A DNA stretch of 64,000 nucleotides from contig JACGWO010000002.1 in NCBI GenBank assembly GCA_034509735.1, positions 49,287,115 through 49,351,114 of the forward strand, in the 5' to 3' direction. A model generated the notes under the pieces. It had not been told where the DNA came from. It worked only from the letters and a program-made list of their open reading frames with translations, and searched no databases. This stretch comes from Sesamum alatum. Its lineage: Eukaryota; Streptophyta; Magnoliopsida; Lamiales; Pedaliaceae. A program made the translations under genes and the position numbers. Shown here in pieces: positions 24,471 through 34,545 of the stretch (its first letter is position 1; each line of letters begins with the position of its first letter).

Positions 24471-25129
24471 GGAACTACAATTCTAAAGAAAAAAAAAACA
24501 CCAATTTTTTAGCAAGAATAAGAGTAATAAAGTGAAGAAAACCCAATATATATTCCATCTAAGATAAATTACGGCTTTATATTATATTTAATTTTCCAAA
24601 AAATAATAGTTCATTTAATTGAATTATAAAGTTTTAATAAGTGAGAGCAATTTCACCAGCAAGCAAGAAACAGTATTATATTTAATAATTATTTCTTTTG
24701 GAATCTTCTGTGTTTTATTTTCTTTAATTTTTCATTATTTTATACACAACTTTTGTTCTCAAGTAATGGGGTCCGACGTGTCAAAATCTTAGTGGGGTTC
24801 ATTTGATATGCCATAAAGCAGCAAATAAAAACTTGTGGTTTTATGGGTTTCCGGTGGAGGATCCGGTTCATGTCACATCTCCCAAGATCCAATGTCCCAT
24901 ACTTGAGCCAAATAATTATAATTAATTAATTTCAATAATAATATATTTACTGTCATAAGTGCATAAAAGAAAAGAGGGTTAGTGCCTTTCTAAAAGGTAT
25001 TACTTTACACTAATCTTGATTTATGCTAAAGACATTTTTTTTTACAGCAGTGTCCCTAGATCCACATATTCTAAGATAGATTCGTCTTGGTCCAAAACTA
25101 ACCTAATTCATATACAATGTAGCCAAAGG
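24471..25129. other. AT-rich intergenic, nothing recognised
   Basis: No coding frame, RNA gene or transposon ends recognised. Confidence 0.4.
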
Positions 25130-25540
25130 TGCTATATTAGTTAGAAATGAGGAGTTTGAACAACTTATAAATTTTACGACTTTCTCTTCTTAACGAGACA
25201 TCTATTTATTACAAAATTTGGGTCCATATGCAGTCAGAGCCGATAATACCTTGCAGAATGAAGCATGATTGAGTCGCAGTCCTCATCATTCATTTTGGCA
25301 TCATCTTGGGAGTAGGATCATGTGTTTTTCCCAAGCCTCTCTTTCGAGGGCTGATGATGTAGACAAACGTCTCATATAAATCGCAGATTAGGAGCTTGAG
25401 CGGCTTATAAGCCCTAAGGCCTCCTCTCCCTAATAAGACGCATTTTCAAGATAAAATTGCAAGGCTCATAAAAAGTCATAGCAGAAAAAACCTCACGTAA
25501 CGAGACAATGATTGAGTTGAAAATCACATCACTATATAAA
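25130..25540. repeat. Dispersed repeat, two partly tandem copies of the 13.9-kb family
   Basis: The segment TTGAACAACTTATAAATT...ACTTTCTCTTCTTAACGAGAC (25155-25200) is repeated with changes at 25390-25440 (TTGAGCGGCTTATAAGCC...CCTCCTCTCCCTAATAAGAC). Both are followed by a GATAATACCTTGCAG- or CCTCACGTAACGAGAC-type phrase. The order matches 13935-14270. Confidence 0.55.
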
Positions 25541-26445
25541 GAACCATCACAATTGTTTGGTTTAAATTGAATTGATAATTGATATAAAATTGCACAACTC
25601 GGCTATATCTATAAAAATATACCCTCCAAATCTCGTATATAACTTAACAATCTTACTAACCTAAGTATCGAAGGGGTATAATTAAGTTCTTCCTGTTGCT
25701 ATTTATGTCGAACTTGTGGTTTGTATCTAACAGGCAAAACTATTATACAAATATTTACACCACTCGTTTCCTGTCTTTTTTGCATAATATAATCTGTCAT
25801 AAATTCATTTGATTATTAATTACTTTTTTGAGTGGGATACTCAAAGTGTGATTACTATTTTATTTGTTTTCATTTTAAGAAATGACGTGTCACAATTAAC
25901 TTTCGGTTGTTACTTTTACCGACAATAATAATAAAAAATTTAAATAAAATTCTTATTTTAAAAAAAAAGAATTATTTGAAATGTATCAACCAGAGAAGAA
26001 GTATTTTATATTGCATATTCTAAAACCAAAAAAGATATTCCCTAGTCACCTAATTAGGAATTGCCAAAATTGGAATTGTTTTCTCACCAAGTAATTAATG
26101 CTGCCGGCAACTACTTTTGGTGCAGGTGATTTTTTTTTTTTAATAATATCCTATTAATTTATTTTATAGTTAAATTTATGGGATTTAAATTCATAATTTT
26201 TTTATTGTGAAATATTAATCTTATCAATAGAACAAAATCCGATCAATTTTAATAAAATTGATAATGGATTTAAGTGTAAGAATGACACATGTAAGAAAGT
26301 AGCTAAAAAGGCCAAGTGGAACTGCGTGTAATCCACAAATCATAGAGCTTTAATATACCAACCACGTGATGCTGACTTGGAAAGGCCGCGCGACAACCAA
26401 ATTCAATTCATATGTTGGACGCACCTATGCTATGACCACCTTTTT
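25541..26445. other. AT-rich intergenic, nothing recognised
   Basis: No coding frame or transposon ends recognised. Confidence 0.4.
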
Positions 26446-26454
26446 CTTTTTTAA

Positions 26455-26713
26455 GGAAAAATTACACTGACACTTTTTGAAATTGAATCAAAATACATAA
26501 ATATTTTTTATTTTTCATAAAATTATAATTACACCATTTGAAGTTATAGTTGTATTTCAACCATACTCATATTCAAAGTCAAAACTTACATAAACATCCT
26601 TTTGAAAAATATTACACTAAAACCCCTTAGGGGGTGTAGTTGTCATTTCATAAAAGACAGGGAATATTTATGTAATTTAAACTAATTTTAGAGGATGTCA
26701 ATGTAATTTATTG
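26455..26713. mobile_element. 259-bp MITE, Mutator-like, 9-bp TSD with one mismatch
   Basis: Left end GGAAAAATTACACTGACA matches the complement of the right end, CAATAAATTACATTGACA, and both continue to ACATAAATATT. Flanks CTTTTTTAA (26446-26454) and CTTTTTTAT (26714-26722) agree at 8 of 9 positions. Confidence 0.72.
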
Positions 26714-27182
26714 CTTTTTTATTATTGTTAACTACTTATTATTAACTTAATCTTTTTACAATGGATCAAAATCAAATGCCGTTGAACTGAATGAGGATAT
26801 TTCACCACTTACTTTATTTAATTCAACAATAGTGAACACATTAAGAAAGTGATCCGGGACGAGGTTGTTAACAGCCTCATGATGGCTATTCCCCCTATCA
26901 GAAAGTGTTTGGCTAAACCCGTGTATTCGATTTTATAAGATGTTTTTCGAATTTGAAAGTCATTAGATTTCATTTGTTTTTTTAAAAAAATAATTAAATT
27001 GTTTGGATAAAATGTGATCATAAAGCTCATAATATGTTACTAATTTCAAAACAATTGAAATAATATGTTAAAATTTTGAAAATGTACTGGAACCTCCGTT
27101 ACTTTTTAAAAGCATGTTATAATATCTTATAAGATTATTTTTTAAGAAAATTATCAAATATTTTCCAGCTTATTATAAAATG

Positions 27183-27426
27183 AGGATAATTATATTTACA
27201 CCCCATGATCTATTTACACAAATCATTCTTGATTGTTTCGTAATTACAAAAACTACCTCTAGCAGTTAAAAGGCATGGGTAGTTTGTGTAGTTATATTTA
27301 TGTTTTTTTAGTGTACGTGTATTTTCCAAAAATGCACTAATGGTTTATGTAAATGATGTTGACTTCTTTTGTAGGAATAATTTGTGTAAATAGATCATAT
27401 GTCAGAAAACATAAATGAAATTATCC
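27183..27426. mobile_element. 244-bp MITE, Mutator-like (GGATAATTNCATTTAC family)
   Basis: The left arm AGGATAATTATATTTACACC with ATGATCTATTTACACAAAT matches the complement of the right end (AGGATAATTTCATTTATG, ATGATCTATTTACACAAAT). Flanks TATAAAATG (27174-27182) and TATAAAATA (27427-27435) agree at 8 of 9. The element at 43064 is a second copy of the family. Confidence 0.8.
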
Positions 27427-28010
27427 TATAAAATATTTTAAATAAGTATCCCCAAACAGCCTCCTTGCAAACAAGGGAGCGACAAGCAGTGTAGGAATAG
27501 AGTTGGAAGTTTGTGTTTGGTTTAGAACTGAGATTTCGATTTCATCTGGAAAAGAAAGTCGCACATTTGACAAAGAGAAGAAGAAAACGGCTTTTACCAC
27601 AGCTCATAGGCGCACTTTATTGATACGTGCTATAAATGCTCGAGCAAGGACCAGTATGTTGAACACGTTTTCCTCTCTCTGTGTAATTGGATGTGAAAAG
27701 ACCAAGACTTGATAAAAAAGCCACAACTTTAGGGTAAATTGGCTTTTAGAAAGAGACATCCACATGCGAGAACATAAGGGAGAATGCATAGATCCCCACT
27801 CACCCATCAAAAGCACCACATAGAGAAACACAATGTTCACACAATGACTTGGCAGGAGAAACCTTTCCTTGTGGCCCTCTCACCAATTCCACATAATTAT
27901 ATACTCACATGTGACTATTGGAGCTTCGATTGTCCTGGAATGTCTGTTTTGAACCATAACTATGTGTCATTCGGTCGGCATACCCCCATCAATATATAAT
28001 AGAAATATAT
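27427..28010. other. Intergenic, slightly higher GC, no gene recognised
   Basis: Several 60-80-codon open frames exist on both strands, but none resembles a known family and none has plausible splice partners. It may be eroded transposon or gene sequence. Confidence 0.35.
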
Positions 28011-28330
28011 CTGACTCAGCACTAAGAAGACCAAAATATTCCATCCCCCCAAAACGGCAAAATACTCAATCAGAACTAAGATCCGCATACTTCTCGAGTC
28101 GCTCCCAATCCAACCCGACCTAGGGACTCGGAATTAAGGTCGTTCGATGACTCTGTACTTGGAAGCTTAGGATGATGACATGTGAATCCATACAAGTAGG
28201 GACATTGGCCCTATAAATACCCCAACTATTTCGAGTAATAGTACATCATTTATTATTTGTGCACTAACTTACAAACTTTTGTTTCAATCTCTCGAACTGG
28301 TGTACTTATAGAATTTTGTCCCTGAATAAA
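28011..28330 (+). mobile_element. Possible solo LTR remnant
   Basis: GC-rich segment (CTCGAGTCGCTCCCAATCC, AACCCGACCTAGGGACTCGG) leading to CCCTATAAATACCCC, a TATA-like motif, and then a leader-like tract. This is the usual layout of Gypsy-type LTRs. Ends, target duplication and internal domains are not visible, so the call is weak. Confidence 0.35.
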
Positions 28331-29171
28331 AGATGCATTTGTAATTGTAATTACAATCATTAAGACTATACTTATAATTTATAAAAAAATGAAAATATTT
28401 ATATAATTAGATCTAACTTTAAGACATACGAACGTAATTTTCCCTATCGACTTTGAAATGAAATGAATGACTAAGGAGTTGCCGAAGCTTTAAGAGCAGC
28501 CTAACAAAGTGGAAAGTCACTATCATGAGCAAACTCATAACATCCCCTTTGCATGTACACCACCGGCAAAGTAAAGGTTGTTTTCAAGTGGCTCACATGC
28601 CTATATCCCACATACATCCAAACCATTATAAAAGTATGTCATTTTCTAAAATTAGGTCCAATTCTTTGATCAACTACAAAATTTTGATGCTGCCCACTTA
28701 AATAGTATTTAAATTAGAATGTGTGAGCCTTTTGGATGTATAGAGTAATTTCATCATCATATAATAAGTGTGATAATACTTAGTACGTGATTAATTAAGT
28801 ATATCAGAATCGATTTGGATATAAGAAGATAATCAATTATATAATAAGTATGATAATATTTACTGAGGTTGATTGAATCCGACCAGACCTGATCGGGAAC
28901 AAAACTTGTCATAGCCCTGCTCGGCTGACAATTCATTTTTTTTTCAATGTATAGATGGGCGTGGATTTTGTATGAATACCATATATATGTAAAATAGAGT
29001 ACGAGATGCACCTCAACTTGGAGGAAAAAATCTAGAGTGTTTGGATTAGTACCTAAAGTAGATGGATGATTGACATATCTCTTATTTTGAAAAATGTGTA
29101 TGTGGCAACATAATGTGTTAAATACCAAACGTAGCATATATAGGGCCAACATAGATCCTGCTACTAACATA
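28331..29171. other. Intergenic, nothing recognised
   Basis: AT-rich. A 137-codon minus-strand frame (28757-29170) has biased composition and no recognisable domain, and is not considered a gene. Confidence 0.4.
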
Positions 29172-29181
29172 ATTTAATATT

Positions 29182-29682
29182 GGATAGATAATATAATTGG
29201 TCTCTTAAGTTTGTATTTAGAATAACTTTCGTTTTTTAAATTCATTTATTGATTTTAGTATCTTTAAATTTTAGTTTTTGTCTTAATTTGGTCCCTCTAA
29301 TCATTTTTCGGAGAAAATGTGACTTTTTTAGAGGGTAAAATGGTCACTTTATATTTATTTTTCTCATTTTAGTCCCTTAAGTGATATAATGGTCAAAGTT
29401 TCATTGTTCACGTAAGATAATTATATCATATTCAACATATAAAAATATAAACAGTACTTTTTTCAGCTAAAAAAGAAAAAGACTAATTTAACAAGTTTAA
29501 GAAACTCAAATTTAAATTGCTCCTTAAAGTTAAAACTCAGCCACATTTTTATCGAAAAATGATTAGAAGGACCAAATTAAGACAAAAATTAAAATTTAAA
29601 AACATTAAAATCAATAAATAAATTTAAAAAACGAAAGAGATTCTAAATACAAATTACTTGGACCAAGTATACTATTTTTTCC
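29182..29682. mobile_element. 501-bp long-TIR MITE, perfect 10-bp TSD
   Basis: The left arm runs from GGATAGATAATATAATTGG through TTTCGTTTTTTAAATTCATT to TAATCATTTTTCGGAG. The complement of the right arm carries all three blocks, giving TIRs of about 150 bases. ATTTAATATT is present at 29172-29181 and 29683-29692. The ends and duplication fit Mutator-like elements. Confidence 0.88.
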
Positions 29683-29692
29683 ATTTAATATT

Positions 29693-30510
29693 TTCCCACT
29701 CAATAAAGCTTGTATTATAAAATATTTGGCTTATTTTATAATTTATATAAAAATATTATGCTATTATTTTTTTTATAATACTTCTTTTGGCTTCTTGTGC
29801 CCCAATTATTGATCCAAACTCCCATACAAATACTTATTTAATTTTATTTTAATATTGATAACATATCAGAAATGGTGGCTGCGGTGCATGCTTTACACTG
29901 ACACAATGTCATGGACCAATGCATTTCTCTGTATATTCCACTTGCATATGGCAAGCGACCCCATCAAAGTCGTGTTTTCGTCCACATCTTTTCCCACACA
30001 TTACGTCCCTTGCCAACTTTTCTGAAATTTAACGACCTTAGAAGTTTTAGGCCCTAAAAGTTTTGCCTTTGCAACGTGAATTAATATACACTAAAAAGGA
30101 AAAAATACAAGCAATCTCTATAATATACGCAGTGTAAAACACCCTTTTATAAAAAGAATAGTAAAATATTTCCTTGTTTTTTATGAAATAAAACAATTTA
30201 TGCTTCTAAACAAAGAGGTAAATTGTTCTATTTAAAAATGGACAGAAAGGTAAATTACTTATATTGTTAGATATGGAGTATTTACTTATTTGTAGTATCA
30301 CATAGGGGATAAATTGTATTCGAACCCATAGTATAAATGTTGATGTTTGGTGGAGAAAAAAATATTGATAGTGGTCCAATAATAACACATTGTTCCTGTG
30401 AAAAATAAGTTACCGATTGAGCTCCAAGGGATGTTGAGGAACCATCTTTGATCCTCTTTTAATAAGGGAGAAAAAAAATCTCTTTTGAATTGATTATTTT
30501 CTAAAAAATT
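29693..30510. other. AT-rich intergenic, nothing recognised
   Basis: No coding frame or transposon ends recognised. Confidence 0.4.
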
Positions 30511-30778
30511 AGCTGTTGTGGCATGCCTTTTTTTGGATGCACATAATAAATATTTTTTTTAGTTTTAAAATATATTACTATAGATAAAATAAAATATATA
30601 AGTCAATTCATTATATTAAAAAGAAAAAAGAAACTAATTTATTAGTTACTGTAAAATTGATAAATTGAATAAGTTAGTTATCAGTTGATGGACATTTGTG
30701 ATTTCACAAAAAAATAGTGTCATTAACCGGCGTTTATGAGTGTAGAGGGCCTTTTCTTTTTATATTGACTAGTTCTTG
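30511..30778 (-). mobile_element. Degenerate Helitron 3'-end unit
   Basis: TTAGCTGTTGTGGCATGCC at the left edge aligns with the two better-preserved Helitron 3' ends at 30779 and 31199 (read on the minus strand). The body phrases (TCATTATATTAAAAAG, AACTAATTTATTAG, GGCGTTTATGAGTG) recur in the next units. Confidence 0.5.
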
Positions 30779-30879
30779 TGGCACGCCGTCCCTGCGTGCA
30801 TATAAAATAATAGTGCACGCTTTAAAATTATTGTAAATATATATATATATATATATATAAATCAACACATTACATTTAA

Positions 30880-30911
<32 letters not shown>

Positions 30912-31635
30912 AAAAAGAAAGAAGAGAAAAGAAAACTAACTTAGGGGTATTACCAATATAACCAAAATATTTGTGTCGTGGTTTCATAAACTATCATTTA
31001 TGACTGAGAAAATGTCTTTCTTTTTTATATTAGTATAAATAAATCAACACATTACATTAAGAGAGAGAGAGAGAGAGAAGAAAGAAAGAAGATAAAAGAA
31101 AACTAATTCAGGGGTATTATCGGCATAACAAAAAAATATTATTGCGGTGTCATAAACTACTATTTATGAGTGAGAAATATCTCTTTTTTATATTAGTACT
31201 AGCCGTCGTGGCACGCCAATCCTGCGTTCATATACTAAATAATATTTACGCTTTAAAATATACTATAAATAAGAGTAAAATATATAAACTAACACATCAT
31301 ATTAAAAAAAAAAAGAAGGAAAGAAAGAAAAAATTAATATATCAATTAATATAAAATTTGAAAAGTTGAATAAAATAATTATCATATCAGTTGAAAGTTA
31401 TTTTTGGCATTACAAAAAAGTGGTGGGATGATATCATTAAACGTCATTTGTGAATAAAAAAATGGTTTCTTTTATATAATAGTATAGTATTATAGATTAT
31501 AAATAGTACATATAACAGTTCTTCTCTTTATAATAGTATAGATACATAAGGATATATTTGGTAATTTTAAAATTTGGTGTTGCGGTATAAGTAACCGTTA
31601 TTTATTAATAAAAATAGAGTATATAATAGTATAGA
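30779..31635 (-). mobile_element. Non-autonomous Helitron, minus strand, containing a nested copy
   Basis: Minus-strand 3' end: a GCACGC/GCGTGC hairpin, 12 bases, then terminal CTAG at 30779-30782 with a T beyond it. Minus-strand 5' end: TCTATACTATTATATAC at 31635, preceded by A. This A|TC...CTAG|T arrangement with a subterminal hairpin is the Helitron signature. Inside there are two near-copies of a segment with an AGAGAG microsatellite (30880-30905 and 31060-31078) and a second Helitron (31199-31542). Confidence 0.65.
31199..31542 (-). mobile_element. Short non-autonomous Helitron (344 bp), minus strand
   Basis: Minus-strand 5' end TCTATACTATTATAAAGAG at 31542 preceded by A. The 3' end is GCGTGCCACGACGGCTAG at 31199 followed by T, with an imperfect hairpin just inside. 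It looks like a complete element inserted at an AT dinucleotide. Confidence 0.65.
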
Positions 31636-31642
31636 TAAATAA

Positions 31643-34300
31643 ATTATATTATTATAGATATAAATATAATAGATAAATAAATATCTTTTGGAAGTGTAGA
31701 ATGGGCAAACACGTGCATGGACCCTTTTAAGACCGTCTTAAGTAACAAACAAATTGATTAATTAGGGATCAAATAATTAAACACAGTAACTCCAATACAC
31801 ACTGTTGTCCTCACTCTTGCAACTTGGAATTATAGAATGGGGATGCTTAAGAACAAAACAATTATCTATTTAAGAATTTTCAGAATTATTTAAGTTTGGA
31901 GAATAAGACATTCTTATTAAAAGTTTTCCTTATTATATTCTTTTTCCAGATCATGACTTTTATTTTATTAAATAAAGTGGATTTACAGATGTATACAATG
32001 TTTTTTCAATAATAAATAATTTTTTTTCTCCCCATCGCCTTTCGAAATGGAAAAAAAAAATAATTTTATTCCTATAATTATAGTGGCCATGCTTTTGGTA
32101 CATTTTGATTTTGAATTTGTAATCGAGAACTATAATTAAAAACAAAAATAGCACATTAGGACCTGATGTTGTCGAAAATGCTATATTTGCCGAAATTAGC
32201 ACATGTTTAGGGCGTGGCCCTTTAATTTGGGAGTTTTAATTTTTCAGTCGGTTTTACTGATGTGATATTTTTGCCTTGGTGATATTTGGACTAAATATGT
32301 GACTCTCTATAGTTATAGAACCAAAATTACATTTTATATTACGCTCCCCGTGCCATGTCAGCAAAAATTACCAAAAAGGTAAAAAAACTTCAAATCAAGT
32401 AGACCACGTGCAAGACATGTGATAATATTAGGCCAATTGAGTTTTCCCTAATGAAATTTGGATTAAATGTGTGTGTGTTTTTTTACTTATTATTATTTAC
32501 TATCCTCAATTGCAATTTCCAATTCATGCAAGACTGAAAGTACCATCGCCCTATAATTAGTGGACCAAAATTATATTTTTGTCATTTAATGTTATTTACT
32601 GATGAAATTTTATAAATACCCATATATAGAGGAATTAAGAAAAAGATAAGTAAAAAAGGCCTTATCTTCTTATGTTCGACGTTATATTTAGTAAGTAAAA
32701 AATTATGATAGTGCTTGTACTTGGAAAAACAAAATTATTACACTCTTCAATTTCAGGGTGTATGGTCAAATTTAAAAGCTTTCAAACATCTTATAATTTT
32801 TCAAAACATTTTATAAAATTATGAAATTTGTTAGGCAAAATTTATAGGGAATGACTATATAAGATAAAAAAATAAAATATTATGAATTTATAATATTAAG
32901 CAAAGTAAGGAATTCGCAACTTATTTTTAAAAATTTAACAAACTCTTTCAATGCTGATTATATTAGTTATGTAATTGTCATTACTAATATTTTATAAGTC
33001 CTATAAATTTATTTTATCCAAACACTTTATGCGTTTATTTTTAAAATAAAATCTAATATCTTGTAAGACCTAACAATATTTTATAATAAAATTTTTAAAT
33101 AAATTTAGTCAAACACCCTCTAAAAGACGTGTAAAAATAAATCCATATTATATAGTATGTTCTCAAAATCTACTTCATAAACTTCAAATTTTGGTTTTGT
33201 ATGGAAATAATTATTTTTGTGCCAACTTTACCATCAAATATGGTATTTAAACTGCTGTACGATTTAAAAATGAGGAAAAAAATAATAACGACCTCATCTC
33301 TTATATTCTCAACGTTGTACTCATTAATTACAATTTACGAGATATCCTCTATAGGAAAAAATAATAAATACAATCGTTGATTTAACATGTAATGATTCGT
33401 AATAGACAACCACACCATGTAAAAAAAGATAAATAATAAATCCATATTATGATTAGTCTATTATTTTTAAAATTTACTTCACAAACTGTAATGTTGATTG
33501 TTGGGCAAAAATTACTTGTATGATAGGTTTACAGTCGATATACAATACATATACAACTGTACAATTTCAAATTTTAAATAGTGACCGACGCTCGATTGAG
33601 TAATTAATTACAAAATCAAGGTTAGAGTTCTAACAATTTTGAATATTGACTGAATTGAACAAAAATAAAAAATTATCGAAATTGAATAAAAAAAAATTAT
33701 TATGTATTTAGTTTTTATATCTTTGAAATTCGATATGGTTTTTTTTTTGTGTTGATTTACGAAATCATACCGAGTACTGAAATATTATTCTTATATTTTA
33801 TTTTAATATTATTAATATATAAAAATTATTTTATATTATTAAAAATTAAAGAAGTAAATAAAAAATATAAGTATTATATTCAATATTTAAATTTTAACCT
33901 TTTTTTGTATTTTGCAAAAAATATGATTTTTCTGAACCAAAATTGAACCGATAAATTCAATTCAATATCCAATATAATATTTTTACATATTAAATTTTTT
34001 ATTTATCAAAATTTCGATTCAATTTTATCGAACGAACACCCCATTGAGATCACAACATCAATCACATATTTTGATACAAGGGCAAAAGTTAGGCCTACAA
34101 TCTAAACAATAATTTATTTTATTTTGTTTTTAGCTTTCATAATTATAGTGCTAATTTTTTTCTTTTTAACATTAAAATTTTTATTTTCTTCTTTTTTTGT
34201 GAAAAAAAAAGTAGTAACTTCTCTTCTTTTGGACTTTTTGGTAAAATAATGTCAAAAAAGTCAACAGGTCCAATTTTCCTTTATTTTTCTTCCTCTCTCT
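31643..34300. other. AT-rich intergenic DNA left of the AAA+ gene
   Basis: No gene recognised. Scattered phrases such as GGACCAAAATTATATTTT (near 32560) and ATAGAACCAAAATTACATTTT (near 32320) resemble MITE termini, but I could not pair them into elements. The last ~100 bases, C/T-rich at 34280-34310, approach the promoter. Confidence 0.4.
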
Positions 34301-34324
34301 CTCATCTCTGGCACCCCACCTGCC

Positions 34325-34332
34325 TATATATA
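34325..34332 (+). promoter_or_regulatory. Probable TATA box of the AAA+ ATPase gene
   Basis: TATATATA within CCTATATATAGCGC, about 220 bases upstream of the main ATG. It implies a transcription start near 34355-34365. Confidence 0.6.
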
Positions 34333-34355
34333 GCGCACACCGGTCCACAACACCG

Positions 34356-34538
34356 ATGAAAGCTCTTCTCTTACCTGTCAAAGATAAACAAAGAATCGAC
34401 CAACGTCTCGCTCGGAGATACGCCATTTTCTTCTCCGAGAAGCTTATCCTTTTCCTGCATTTCCTCACCATTATCCCGCAGATCTCTGCCGATACGTATC
34501 TCTGCTTGTATATATACGTAGGATTTTTGCGTGTATGA
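34356..34538 (+). CDS. Possible 60-codon uORF in the AAA+ ATPase leader
   Basis: Starts MKALLLPVKDKQRIDQ and stops 7 bases before the main ATG at 34546. Whether it is translated depends on the transcription start, because its ATG lies close to the predicted one. No similarity to a known peptide is recognised. It could limit translation of the main frame. Confidence 0.35.
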   Translation: MKALLLPVKDKQRIDQRLARRYAIFFSEKLILFLHFLTIIPQISADTYLCLYIYVGFLRV

Positions 34539-34545
34539 TGATGTG

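Noticed and set aside
28757..29170. 137-codon minus-strand frame
   Set aside because: AT-rich, hydrophobic low-complexity product with no domain, no ATG context support and no neighbours; likely chance.
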